Source: Entonaema liquescens (lineage: Eukaryota; Ascomycota; Sordariomycetes; Xylariales; Xylariaceae). From it: DNA of 64,000 nt. The position numbers were made by a program, and so were the translations under genes. Below are positions 35,306 through 49,194 of this stretch, one piece after another. The stretch covers positions 1,426,001-1,490,000 of the forward strand of contig CADCSX010000003.1 in assembly GCA_902805475.1 (NCBI GenBank), given 5' to 3'. Each line of letters begins with the position of its first letter. Position 1 is the stretch's first letter. The notes below the pieces were generated by a model that saw only the letters and a list, made by a program, of their open reading frames with translations, was not told the origin of the DNA and did no database searches.

Positions 35306-38300
35306 ATGGCTCTCCTTGAGGGCGCTACACGGGCCACTGATGGCTATTCAATGCTGCTTTCAATCCTGTTTCTGAGTTCCGCGCTCTTCCGACTATGGAG
35401 TTTACGCGGAGTCCCTATTGTCGCTATCTCCGGCTTCTTAGGACGGACGAAGATAGTGGGTGAAGGCACCACTAGAACATAGCATTAATAGACTAACATT
35501 TATAGTAGCTTCTATCAGTGCTGCTTATTTTATCAAGCTTGGGCCGAGTTGTCGCCTTAGAGGAACTGACGCCTAATAGCTATGTCCGTGCTTCTCGGGG
35601 TCTTGAGGTTGCTGCGGTTCTCGTACTCTGTGCTCTTTCATTCCTAGAGCATCAGCGGAGCATTCGACCATCTAGCATTATTACTCTATATCTCATTGCG
35701 CGTATCATTCAAGATGGCCTTGAGATATCTGGAATGTTTCATGGGCAGCGCAGTTGGTTCATGCAAGACCCGATTCTCGCACAGATAACTCTTGAAGTTG
35801 CTTTACTTGCGACTGAAACCCTTGAGAAGGAACAAACCAAAGAATACTCAAAGCAATATGTACCGCCCGAAGAAAAATCCGGTCTTCTTGGCAGAATATT
35901 CTTCTGGTGGATCAATCCCGTTCTCGTGGAAGGATATCACAATGTCCTTCTCAACTCTAGCTTGCCCTCTGTTGATGCGAAGCTGTTATCGAAACCCATC
36001 CGCGCTGCAGCCATACGCGCATGGGACCAAAGACGTATGTGCTGTAGTTTATATCAAAATTTAATAGGGGCTAATTCTAAGGCGACTACGTAGCGAGACC
36101 TGAGAATAAAATGACACTCCCAAAAGTTCTATACACATCTCTAAAAAGGCCGTTTTTATTAGCGATACCACCGCGGCTCTTCCTCACTTTATTCCGCTAT
36201 TCACAGCCAGTTATTATCCGTCAAAGTATCCAATATGTTACAAGGAGTAAGCCGTCAATCCCGACGTGGAATGCGCAGAGTCTTGTTACGGCTGCAGTGA
36301 TTGTTTATGTTGGGTTGGCTGTAAGCTCCCAGTAAAGTTCCCGATATATTCACTTGACTACTAAATATCTCGGTAGATTTCGACTACAGTTTATCAGAAC
36401 AAGCTCAATAAACTGAGGATCATGGTACGAGCAGCTCTTATAGCTTTAGTTCATGATAAAACTATAAACTCTTACGCCGAAACGGTGAGCGAGGGTAAAC
36501 TCCTCACACTCACGAGTACTGATGTGGACAACCTTGATACAATCGGCGAGATGTTTCACGAAACTTGGGGGCAAGTTTTTGAGGTCGCTATCGGGATTAC
36601 GATGTTGTCTTGGGAAGTCGGTTGGGTATCTCCAGTGCCCCTTTTCATCATTTTCCGTAAGTCAAGGAGCTACTTCATCCCCTTTACTTTACCCAAGTGC
36701 TGAAAGACTCTACTAGTATGCTCCCGTATGAGTCAATATGTCGCGAAGAACCTACGATCGAGGCAAGGTGGGTGGAACGAAGCAACACAGGATCGGATTT
36801 CCATGACGAGTGCCACTATCAGTGCCATTAAAAATGTAAAGATGCTCGGTTTGCAAGACGTGATATCGAAACGCATTGAAAAACTTCGACAGGTTGAGCT
36901 TCACATGGCAGGCAGAGTGCGATGGATAACGGTCACTTACAACGCATCCGCAAATGCCAATGGAATGTTCACGCCAGTTATCACCCTTGTACTCTATGCC
37001 ATCCTAGCCAAGTTGAACGGTAGCCAATTGGATACCGAGACTGCATTCACAACTATTGCTATCCTAAGCATGGTAACGCACCCCGCGAACATGGTTATGA
37101 CTATTGTGCCTAGAGTCATTGCATCTTTCGCTAGTTTTGAAAGAATCCAGAGCTTCCTTCTTGAACCCCCCCGCCAGGATTACAGGATCAAAATTGTCGG
37201 CTCGCAAACGGCCCCTGGATTTGATAATCCCAGTGATGACCTTCATCCTACTTCGCATCCAGCTCTCAGTGTGGCGGATGTCTCTTTTGGTGAACCTCGC
37301 TCTGTTCTGAGCAATATCAATTTGACTGTACACAAAGGGTCTATCGTTATTTGCTCTGGTGCGACAGCTTCCGGGAAGACAAGCCTAGCCCGCACTCTTT
37401 TAGGTGAGACCCCTTCGATGGGAACAATCGCTGTGTCTTCTAAACGTATTGGCTATTGCTCTCAAATTCCATGGCTACCGAACGGAACCGTTAAACAAAT
37501 CATTACTGGCTTTGAAGATGGATCCTCTGTTACCGACTTAGGATGGTATGAAACAGTGGTCGCTGCTTGTTGTCTCTCGAAAGACATTGATGCGCTTCCG
37601 AGCGGGGATGAAACCATCATAGGGAGTCGAGGAACTAATCTCTCAGGGGGCCAGCGCCAGCGTCTGGTAAGTATGCCTCCCCTTTTTACCTGTCATTCTC
37701 TGACATAGTATAGGCTCTCGCACGTGCAATGTTCTCCGGCCCAGAAATTCTCATTTTAGATGACCCGTTCAGTGCCTTAGATGGGAGCACTGAGAATCAA
37801 ATCGTCGAGAACTTATTCGGGTCAGGCAGCCTTCTTAGAAAGCTTGGAATAACTGTGATCTTAATAAGCAACTCCAGTAAGTATTCCTGGTATGACCCTT
37901 GTGATTACTAGCCTAACATTTTGGCCAAGCCCAGTACTTTCGCTTGGCAGATGAAGTTATCATCCTTGAGGGCGGGCGCATTAAGGAGCAGGGCAAATGG
38001 AATGAGCTACTTACCCAAGATCCGCAAGTATTGAAAGTAATTCTTAACGAAAATAACACCCGTGAGGATAAGAAAGCTCCCGAAGACGGTCACAATTATC
38101 TTTCACGACAACAGAGGTCATATGATGATACTGTCATTGACTCGAAACGGAAAACCGGCGATTCGGCGCTCTATAGTAAGTTCAGGGGCAGTGTCTCGAG
38201 GATGCAAGACATAACTAACGGTCTGTAGGCTACTATTTGAAAGCGGCTGGGCTAGGGAACTTCGCGTTCATGATAGCCTGCATCGCATGCTATTCCTTTT

Positions 38301-40273
38301 TCTTCACTTTCCCACAGTATTGGTTGAAGCTATGGACGGACTCGAGATCAAGTAACGAATGGATATTCATCGGAGGATATATCGCTCTATATCTCATCGC
38401 TTGGACTTCTACCAATGGTATTATGTGGTACGTAGAACTACAGGACATATACATGTCGTAGCATCGGACAATACTGACATGATGTTTAGGTCTACCATCA
38501 TTCTTGTCGCTCCTCACTCAGGAGTTGTTTTACACTCCAAGTTACTTAAAATAATTATTTGGTACCTCGTGGCCCCTTTTAAAGGTGTTTAAGAAGCTAA
38601 CAAATGCCAGTGCACCTTTGCTCTACTTCTCCAAAACTGACAGCGGGTCGATTCTGAATCGGTATGTGTTGTTTTCAACGTATTGACCACAAGATACTAA
38701 TGAGCCACAGATTTAGTCAAGACATCCAGCTTGTTGATAAGCAGCTTGCTTCTGCCATGTCAACATTATTCGTTCGTGCGTCGAATCCGCGGTCCAACTA
38801 TCAAGTAGATTACTAACGTTATCACAGAGGTCTTCAAGCTCCTTGTTCAAGTCATCTTACTATTTGTTGCTCGGAAGCTGCTAACACTAACCCTACCGAT
38901 ATGTCTCATATTCGTATATCTCGTACAGAAGGTATACCTTCGAACGTCACGCCAACTACGACTTCTAGAGATTGAGTCAAAATCTGCTGTCTTGATAGAC
39001 TTCTTAGAGACGGTAGAAGGATTGCCCACAATACGCGCATTTGCAGATCAACCTAAGGCGGAGAGTCGGCACCTGCAAAGCCTCGACGAATCACAAAAGC
39101 CATTTTATCTTTTCTTATGTCTTCAGTGCTGGCTTCGGATTGTTCTCGACCTGCTCGTTGCGGGAATAGCTGTTGGGGTCATCGCTCTTGCTGTCGTTCT
39201 CCGGGATACTACTTCGGGCGGGCAAGTCGGTGTCGCATTAAACATGGTGCTGGTCGCTAATACCACACTGCTTCGACTTATTGAGGCGTGGACTAATCTA
39301 GAGATATCCCTCGGGGCTATCGCTAGGATTAAGAATCTGGAAGAGGAAGTGCCCCCTGAGGATCAACCATCCGAAACGGAGATACCTCCCGAGACATGGC
39401 CGTCTTCTGGTTCCGTCGATATCAAGGGTCTTACGGCTTCTTATAACGAGGAAAGCACGGCGCTTAAAAGCGTATCACTACAGATCAAACCAGGGCAAAA
39501 GGTGGTCGTGTGCGGCCGAACTGGGAGGTAAGTAACTCGTACATGTATGGCTTGGACCATGTGCTGACCCCGCCCCCTATAGTGGTAAGAGTTCTTTACT
39601 ACTCACTCTCCTCAAGTTGTTAGATACGAAATCAGGTTCAATTATCGTTGATGGTATAAATATTGGCCGTGTATCTCGCTTGATAGTACGGGAACGCTGT
39701 TTTGTAACGGTGCCCCAAGAACCATTGCTCATTAACCAGCAGACTCTTAGATTCAATGTGGACCCAACGGAGACCCTTTCAAATGACACTATAATCGATG
39801 CTCTCACTAAAGCGCGCTTGTGGCAGCATTTCAATTCTACTCCAAGTCCCGGTGAAGCACACGATGCCCATGCAAGCACTCATCCGATTCTAGATCGAAC
39901 GCTCGTGTCGCTTCCATCTCTTTCAGTGGGCCAGGGGCAATCGCTAGCCCTAGCACGGGCACTACTACAAGTATACGCCATAAACACATTGGGCGCAAAA
40001 CCAATAATTCTGCTCGATGAAGCTACTTCCTCCCTAGACTCATCAACTGAGAAGTTGATACTCGATATTGTCCACGAAGAACTCACCTGTAAAGGCCATA
40101 CTGTAATTATGGTTGCGCATAGAGTGGGTGCAGCCGTGACCCACCTAAGAAAAGGGGTAGACATCATGGTCTGGATGAAGGATGGAAGGATTGACAAGGT
40201 CGGGGATGCAGATGAGATTATAGGCACAACAGCGCAAGCAATTACTCCTCATGAAGATCAGGCAAGAGGATAA
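35306..40273 (+). CDS. Full-length ABCC-type ABC transporter (multidrug-resistance-associated)
   Basis: About 13 exons: 35306-35455, 35509-36034, 36082-36320, 36377-36656, 36717-37666, 37714-37876, 37930-38175, 38229-38427, 38490-about 38550, 38594-38661, 38711-38775, 38828-39527, 39583-40273. The order is TMD0-like helices, TMD1, NBD1, TMD2, NBD2. NBD1: Walker A GATASGKTS, Q-loop GYCSQIPWLPNGTV, signature LSGGQRQRL, Walker B ILILDDPFSALD; its H-loop histidine is replaced (VILISNSTQY). NBD2: Walker A GRTGSGKSS (split by an intron), signature LSVGQGQSLALARAL, Walker B PIILLDEATSSLD, H-loop VIMVAHRV. The ABCC signature helix reads RFSQDIQLVDKQL. Such pumps export glutathione conjugates, drugs or secondary metabolites. 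The join between LLHSKLLK (38550) and KLTNASAPLLYF (38594) has no in-frame GT-AG solution that I can find. TMD0 is shorter than usual, so the true start may be further upstream. Confidence 0.85.
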
Positions 40274-40475
40274 AGGAAATAGTCTGTTTAATTGGATACT
40301 ATAGTTTTTTTTAGGTGTCTATGCTCATTGGCATCGCTTGGTTAAAAAGCCTCAGGGGGAATTGAGACGATCTCTCGTAGCATAGGGTAGTTAAACAGGT
40401 TCAAATACCTAACTGATGCAGACTCCTAATAAGATGCTCAAGATGCCTGTCTACTTTCTCGTCCCAACGCCGAGC

Positions 40476-41356
40476 CTAGAATGACATGCCCCGTCCACGG
40501 CGCAAGGCCCGTGGGATTGCTCGTGAGGTTTCGTTATTGGTATTATATGTGCAGACCGACCAGTCATCAATCCGGGTTTGGCCCCATGCGTTCTTAGCAG
40601 ATCGGTCCGGATAGCATTCTTCCCAGACGAGTCCAAAGTCCAACGTCAGGCCATGTGTTAAACGGCCAGTGCCTTTCCCACTCTTGTCGCTTGTTGTCGC
40701 ACCGATGTTAAACGAGAGCTTCGTCTTAACGTCGCCCGAGCCCTCGCCACCATCCATACATGGCGACCACACTAAATCGGTAGAGCTGTTACCACTTGCT
40801 TCAAAATTGTCGTCAAAGTTCCCTTCTCCTCCAATAACCGTCTTCGCGGTGTTCTCAAACTGTCACTTCGTTAGCACACTATTATCTTAATTTAGGAGTA
40901 GGCAATGAGTAAACTTACCATGGTAGACATAGATACATTCCAGACATCAGGTGGCGCTCTTCCCGGATTAACCTTGCGATTCTCATACCTGAAAACCGAA
41001 TTGGATGTTAATTGGTATAGTTGGACGCCGTCGGTTGCGTTGAGATGTCCTCTGTAAGTCACATCTCGGATCGCGAAACGGTACTTGTACCACCAAGAGG
41101 TGAACTCCAGCGTAAATTGACAACCAGCATATTCATCCGTTCTTCCATGACCTTCCGTGTCAAATCGCATGCTAGGGAGGTCCAATCTGAGAGTATTCTG
41201 AAAGAAGGTGACGTTCATGCTCTGCCCAGGGGCACATTGATAAGGAGTTTCTGACTGCGCTCCAAGAATCTGTGGAAACTGAGGAGGGGGCGGATCTCCT
41301 TCCGCCAGGGCAGATATCACCAAGGATATACTGGCGATAAAGCTTATGGCCTTCAT
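40476..41356 (-). CDS. Secreted DUF4360-family protein
   Basis: Two exons, 41356-40919 and 40859-40476, 59-nt intron (GTAAGT...GTGACAG), 273 aa. It has a signal peptide, MKAISFIASISLVISALAEG, and several N-glycosylation sequons (NVT, NAT, NVS, NSS). Features of DUF4360 are the proximal QCAPGQSMNVTFF, the central CQFTLEFTSWWYKYRFAIRD and VTYRGHLNATDGV, and paired cysteines (SPCMDGG, WEECYPD, SVCTYN) suggesting disulfides. Function is unknown in the family; members are small secreted fungal and bacterial proteins, sometimes listed as candidate effectors. Convergent with the ABC gene, 202 nt apart. The C-terminus is basic (RALRRGRGMSF). Confidence 0.85.
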
Positions 41357-43657
41357 AATGAAATTCCTTTAATTATTGAAGCTTCTCCCGTTTCTGCTGA
41401 TAAGGAGTGGAGGGGTAAAGCAGCGCAAACGCAAAGTACAAACGCGGCCATGTAGTATTTATAGCTCACACCCAGAGCCTCTAATCATACCTATCATAAA
41501 AGTTAGCTTCCGCCGGGAGGATGCTGAGTTGCATCTTACCAATCTATTTATCCCAAATATCTGCAGTGTCCCGGTCGCCGACCTTCTGGAACCGGATAAT
41601 TGGTGTCGAGGATACCGGGAAAAGGAAAAACTTGATGGGGCTCTTATTCGTCAATGATAAGATATCCGTGATGATCAATGCTTAGCTGTTGTATCGATTG
41701 CCGGAGGTGACGTTTAATTTACTGAATATGTCCCTACGGATAACACGAGCAGCACGAAGTAGTAGTTGATCGCCAGTAGGACCCGTAAGTGCAGACGCCT
41801 AGAACATTTGCTATATAGCCGACTTAAAAGACCTCGTACCTTCGAGATCACTTATTTTGGTTCAGTTGGGCTATTAGTAGAATTGAATGCAGTCTGAAAT
41901 TAAGTTTACGATGTCTTTTGGCTAAAGAGCTCCCTAAATTGTTACCTAGGGTCTAGTAACTTCTGAGAAATGAGACGACTTACTTATAACCTAATTCTTC
42001 ACTACTCAAGTAATAACTGCGATTTTCGAGATATTGCCACCTGTCTATTTCTGCAGCTATTTCCACGGCCATGGCCCTCATAAAAGGTAGTTGATAGCTA
42101 GTACGGTACATTTGACAGGCCGTTCTTTCTACTTTGAAAATGCGTTGGCTTACTCTAGTAGATAGAGTTTGTAAATAAGTGCAGATTATAATAGGTCTGA
42201 TAAATACCTAGAGGCAAGTATAAGAAATGACATTTTCATACCTAGGGATAGAAGGGTTACATAATAGTACTTCGTAGGTAAGAAATAAGGGTAAAAGCTC
42301 GGGAATCTATTTTAAGACTCATTCATATCTTATAACTACATGAAATAAAACCTGAACTTAAAACGTTATAAAGGCCAATTAGGTTCTTAATAGCATGAAG
42401 TTAAATATACTAACAATTTTATAATAGTGTTCTTATCATCCAAACATACAAGCGACAGAAGACAGAAGGCAGTTAACAAATATTAGCATCTAAAATCCAA
42501 AGGAAGATTTAATCAATATTGTAATTAATACCGCGTATTAGAAAGTCGCTTTCGATTTGAAGATTATATGAATAGATCTACATTACTACCTACTCGCCAA
42601 TCTTGCTTGAAGACCTCATGCATTACTTCTCCATGTGCGGCAAGTTCCACAATCCACTAGGTTAGCGCTTTTGCGGTTCAAGGAAACAGACTGCTGGAAT
42701 TGAAGATTAGTCTCAGCCAATAAGATTATAGTGTGCCATTAGAAGAGTAGGAACTTAAAGAGGCAAACATGGAACTAGGCCTAGTTAATTGTAGATACCT
42801 ATCTAAAATACCCAAGTGCATAGAATATTTGAAGTAGTTATCACAGATTACTCCTTACTTATTAGTCATTCTACTAAGGCGTTCTCCTCGAAGGGCACGA
42901 GATGCGAAGCCACTACTACCAAGTCAGCATGCAAGTTTGTATGGAGACTTATAATACTACCGAGGTATATGATGCCTATTACACCCATAGGTTGAACCAA
43001 CTTCATCTTACCTCATCGAATAAGCCAACAAAGGAAAAAAAAAAAAAAAGGATTTAAAAAAGATACCAGGTCAGCCGTGGCTGTGCAAACCATTCAACGA
43101 TAAAACCGAGAGATGCATGATCCATAGGTTGGGGGCAGCTCGGAAGTAGGAACAGTAAGTTGTTACTGGGATGAAATTCGAATGCGGCAGTTACTCAAGT
43201 CAACTCGGTCCTATTCTAGTAACATAATAACATAATGAGCACGATGCTTTTTCCTTTGGGTAATGTCTTGAGTCATTTTGTTGGTTTCGTTTGTATAATC
43301 CCCAACTTTTAACTTTTAGTGTGCGGGAAGGCCCTGCACCCCAGTACCACGAGGACATGCACTGCGGGCGTGGTGCGGAGAAGGGCTGCATGATAGAAAT
43401 CTCCAATTCCCCGGATTGGGTCTTAGTTGTAGGTAGGGTTACATGAAAATTGTGTGCTTGTCCGCGTATTCGAACTCGTGCTACTAGCGTCTTCACTAAT
43501 AAGGTTTATAATGCAACTATTTTCGACAAAGAAAGAACTACTCTACACTTTGTGGGGGATTTTTTTATGCAGTCGGCAATGTTATTACTGGATGTTATGA
43601 AGCTTACAGGCCGAACAGCCGAGGTACTTTAAGCAGGGGTTACCTCAGGTACCTCAC
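41357..43657. other. Gene-poor DNA left of the AT-rich insertion
   Basis: No gene is supported over 2.3 kb. It contains an A15 run at 43036-43050 and becomes more AT-rich rightward but keeps normal dinucleotides. A minus-strand frame at 43200-43496 reads through about 100 codons without a domain; I do not call it. Confidence 0.45.
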
Positions 43658-43663
43658 ATTAGG
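43658..43663. repeat. Left copy of the 6-bp flanking direct repeat
   Basis: ATTAGG, identical to the hexamer directly after the right terminal repeat; read as target-site duplication. Confidence 0.65.
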
Positions 43664-43696
43664 TACGGTTGAGCAGGGCTCACACTCGGAAAAAAC
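43664..43696 (+). repeat. Left terminal inverted repeat, 33 bp
   Basis: Begins TACGGTTGAGCAGGG and ends CTCGGAAAAAAC. It matches the reverse complement of 52806-52838 at all 33 positions. Just inside, at 43712-43737, CCACACTTA and TAAGAGTGTGG form an imperfect hairpin. Confidence 0.92.
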
Positions 43697-46535
43697 ACTA
43701 AAATTGATAGGGCCACACTTAGGAGTAAGAGTGTGGGAATAGAAATTGCAAAGGGTTAAAGAGGGTTTAATACATAGTGTGTATTAAGAAATTGCGCTAT
43801 AAGCATAAAGAAGCTGCAACCCCACTTATATTTTACAGGGTAGGTCCGATCGAACTTAGTAAAAAAGAGTTTATTTTTTAAAAAAGATTTTTTAAATTTT
43901 TTAAAAAATTTTTAAAAAAAAATAATATGTTATTTATTTTATTTATTTTATTATTAAATAAAAAATATATAATTAAAATTATAAATTTAATAATTATTTT
44001 ATTATATTATTTTTTAAAATATAATTTTTATAATATTTAAAAATTATTTAATAAATTAAAATTAAATTATTATTAAATATTATTTAATATATATTAATTT
44101 TATTAAAAGTTTTTATTATAAAAGTTTTTTTAATTATATAATTATAAATTTTTTTAATATTTTATTAATTATTTATTATTAATTTTTTAAAGTTTTTATA
44201 TTAATATTTTATTAAAAAAATTATTTTAAAATTATTAAATATAAATAATAATTTTATATTTTTAAATATAATAATAATAATTATTATATAATTATTTATT
44301 ATTTTTATTATAAAATAAATATTATATATTAATTTTATATATTATTAAAAAAAGTTTTTATTTTTTTTAATTTTTTTTATAAAAAATTTATTATATAATA
44401 ATAATAATAAAATAAAATTTATTAAAATTATAATTATAATTATAATTAATTTTATATTTAAAATAATTAAAATTATAAAAAATAAAAAATATAAATTTTT
44501 TATTATATTAAATTATTTATTAATTTATTTTAATAAATTTTAATTTTAATTTAAATTATTAATATTTATAATATTATATATATTATTAATTTATATATTT
44601 ATATTTTAAAATATAAAAATTTAATAATTTATATTAAAATTTAAAATATATTAATTTATATAATTTATTAATAATAATTATAAAATAAAAATTTAATATT
44701 ATATTTATAAAATATTAAAAATTAATAATATTATTAAAAGTAATTTTTATTTTATTATTTAATTATTGTAATTTTATAAATATATAATAATATTATTATT
44801 ATTTAAAATATTTTTTATTTTATTATTTAAAATTAATATAATAATTTTAAAGTTTTCCGTTTTTTATATATATTTATAATATTTTATTAATAAAAATATT
44901 ATATTTATTATAATTAAATATATTATAATTAAATTTTATTTTTAATTTAATTATAATATTAATAATTATTTTATTTAAATAAATATTTATTTATTTAATT
45001 AAAAATATTATTATATTAATTTTATTAAATTATAATAAATATATTAATTATTTTTAATTTAATTTTAAAATAATTTATTTTAAATTATATAATTAATAAT
45101 TAATTTAAAAAATATTATAAATTTATATAATTTAACTTTATTAAAATATTTATTAATATAAAATTTTATATATATATATTTTTAATTAATTAATTATTTA
45201 AAATTTATAATTTATTAAAATAATATAATATAATAATATTTTTTAATAATTAATAATAATAATTATAAAATTTTAATATTTATTTTTTTTTTAAAAAAAA
45301 TAATAACGTTTTCGTTATTTACGTATTTTATTTTTATTTTTTTTATTATTTAATATTAATAAAAATATTATTATTATTTCTTTTTATTTAATAATAATTT
45401 TTTATTTAATTTAAAAATTTTTTTCGGTATTATTTTTTTTAATAAATTCTTTAATATTTTTTAATTTTTCATTTTTATTAAATTTATTATAAATTTTAAT
45501 ATTATAAATATAAATAATTTATTTATTATTTCTTTTTATTTAAATATAATTTAAGTAATAATATTTTACGTTTTTAAATTTTTAATAATAATTTATAAAA
45601 ATTTAAAATATATATATTTATTTTTATAATAAATTTTTTAATTATAAATAATTAATTAATAAAAGATTATTTAAAAAATCTTTAATTTATTTTTATATTA
45701 TTATATATTATTATTATATAAAATTTAAATATTATTAATAATAAATTAATAATTAATAATAATTTAAAAATAAAAATTATTAATTTAAAAAAAGTTATTT
45801 TTTTTTAATTTATAATTTTAACTTTTTTATCATTTTATTTTATATTTCTATTTTTATAAAAATAATATTTAATTTTTTTAAAATATTAATTTTTATTATT
45901 TTATATTTTTATAATTTTATAATTACAATATTTATTTTTATTATTAAAATATTTTAATTATATATATATTTTTAATAAAACTTTTTTATAAAAAATTAAA
46001 TTAATAAAATATTATAATTAATTATTTTTATTATTTTATTTAAATTTTTTTTATATATAATTTATTTTTTTTATTATTAATTTTATAATTAAAAAAAAAA
46101 TTTAATTAATTTTAAATTTATATATAATTTATATTATATTTTTTTAAATAAAATTTTTTTTATTTTAATTATTTTTAATAATATATTTTTTATTATAATT
46201 ATTATTTTTTTTAATATTATTTTTATTATTAATATTTTTTTTATTATTAATAATATTTTTTATTTTAATTTATTTTATATTATTTTTTTAAAATATTTTT
46301 TATTAATAATTTATTTATATTTATTTAAAATATTTTAATTATTTATATTTTTTTTATTTTTTTTAATTATAAAATTAAATTATATTAATTTTTAATTAAA
46401 ATTTATAAATTGTAAATTATTTAAAATAATATTGTTTTTTTTATTATAATTAAATTAATATTTAATTTTTTAATATTAATTATTTTATTTTTTATAATTT
46501 TAATAATTTTATAAATAATAAAGTTATTTTATATA

Positions 46536-46684
<149 letters not shown>

Positions 46685-49121
46685 TATATTATTATAAAAA
46701 TATTTATTATTATAAAAAATTTTATTATTATAAAAAGTTTTATTATTTTATTTAAATATAATATTATTATTATTAATTTAATTATTAATTATAATTATTT
46801 TTAAATATATATTATTATAAATAAATTTAAAAAAAAATATAAAATAAAATTATTTATATAAAATAAAATATAATTAATATAAATTATTAAATTAAAATAA
46901 AAAATGTAAATAAAAATAATTATATTTAAAAAAATATATATATATGTAAAAAATAAAAAAATATAAATATAAAAAAATAAAAAAATAGTTTAATAGTTAA
47001 AGAAATTTTAATATATTTTAAATGTTAAATTTAAAAAAAAAATATAAAATAAATTAAATTTTTAAAAAAAATTATTAGTAAAAAATAAATTTTATATGAA
47101 TTTTATATTATTAATTATCTTAAATTTATATATAATAATAATAATTTATTTAATTAAAATTATTTTAATAATATTATATAATTATATATTAAAAATAATT
47201 TATTTTTTATATTATTAATAAATTAAATGATTTTTTATAATAATTATATTATTAATATTATTGTTATTTTTAATAATAATAATATAATTATTTTATTAAA
47301 TTATATTATATTTAATAATAATTTTAAAATTTTAATATATATATTTATTTAAAAAATATTTTTTATAAATTCTTTTTTAATTTTTTTTATTAATTTTATA
47401 TAATTTAAATTTAATTAATATTAATAAATTAATTTTATTAAATTTATTTATTAATATTATGATATTTTATATTAATATATAATTTTTTTATTATATAAAA
47501 TATTTAATAATTAATTTATTATTTTATTTATTTACTTTTTATTTTAAAATTTTTTTTATTTTATAAAATATTTAATTAATATTATTATTTTTAAAAATAA
47601 TATAATTTAATTATAATTGTTAATAATTATATAAATTAATTTTTTATAATATTTTATATAATTATATTATTAAAATTATTTTATAAATTTTTTAATAAAT
47701 TAAAATATTTAATTTATAAATTAAATTTTTAATATATTTAATTATTTTTAATAAATTAATATATTATATTAATTATTTTTTAAAAAGTTTTTTTATAATA
47801 TATATTTTTTATATAATTAAAAATATATAATATTATTTATTTTTTAATTAATAAATTTATAAATTTTATTATATTTAATTTTTAAATTTATAATTATAAA
47901 ATTAATAATTATTTTAATTTTTTTTTAATATAAATTTTATAATATTTTAAAATTCATATTATTATTTAATATTTTTATTATAAAAATTATAAATTTTAAT
48001 TTAAAATTATAAATTATTTTATTAAAGTTTTATTTTAATATAATTAATTTTATATTATTTAAATTATATTATAAAATTAATATTATATTAATTTATAAAT
48101 CTATTAAAATAAAATAATAAAATATATAATTATTTTAATATTTTAATTTTTTTTTTATTTATTTATTAATTTATAAATAATAATTTATTAGTATTATAAA
48201 TTTTTTTTTTAATTATGTAAATAATATTTATTAAAATTTTAATATAAATTTTAAATTATAATTTAATATTATTAAAAATTAATATAATTTCTTCATTAAA
48301 TTTATAAATAATTATTATTATAATATTATAATAAATAAATTTATTTATAATTAATAATATTTTTTTAAAAAATATTATTAATAAATTAATTATAAAATTT
48401 TATATAATAATATAATAAAAATTATTATTAAATTAATAAATAATAACTTTTATTAATTTTTATTTATTATTTTAATTTTTTAATATTTTAAATATTATTA
48501 TATATATTTTTAAATTTTTTATAAAATTTTATATATTAATCATTATAAATTATTTATAATAAATTTTAAATATAATTAAATAATATTATTAATTATTATT
48601 ATTTAATATTTAAAATATAATATATAAATTTATTTTTAATTTATATTTATATTATTTTATTATATTTTTATTTTTATTTATTATAAATTATAATATTTTA
48701 TATAATGATTTAAATTTTTATTATTATTATATTTTTATATATATATAATTTATTTTATTTATTTATAAAATTTTCTTTTTATTTTTATTTTTAATAAATT
48801 AATTATTAATCATTGTAATATTATATTAAATATTAAATTTAATTAATTAAATATATAATATATTTTTAATTAAATTTATAATAAATATATTAATATTAAT
48901 TATTTTTAATATTATTTATTATATTATTTTTTTATTATATTATAATTTATTAAAATTAAATTTAATTTTAATAATATATTTATATAAAATATATTATTTT
49001 TAATTTTATTATTTAATATATTATTTTAATTTTTATAAAAATCTTTAATAAAAATATTATTAATTTAATATTATTTATAAAAATATTTATTATATTTTAT
49101 AATTTTTTTAAATAAAAATTA

Positions 49122-49194
49122 AATGGTTTAACGTAATAGTTTAACGTTTAATACTTTTTTTCGAAAAAAAGTAAATTCAAATTTTGCAACTATT
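49122..49194 (+). pseudogene. Decayed tRNA-like element (tRNA pseudogene or SINE head)
   Basis: A slightly GC-richer island folds as a tRNA. Acceptor stem AATGGTT (49122-49128) pairs with AACTATT (49188-49194), 7 of 7 with one G-T wobble. D stem ACGT (49131-49134) pairs with ACGT (49144-49147). T stem GTAAA (49171-49175) pairs with TTTGC (49183-49187) around the loop TTCAAAT. The A-box-like TAACGTAATAG and B-box-like AATTCAAATTT differ from the consensus only by transitions, and the A-to-B spacing is that of a 73-nt tRNA. The anticodon stem (49149-49153 with 49161-49165) does not pair, so it is not a working tRNA. Confidence 0.5.

Noticed and set aside
43200..43496. 98-codon minus-strand frame near the insertion
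   Set aside because: No domain, no splice support, unusual composition.
49149..49165. Reading the tRNA-like relic as a functional tRNA with a defined anticodon
   Set aside because: The anticodon stem does not pair, and simple C-to-T reversal does not restore it.
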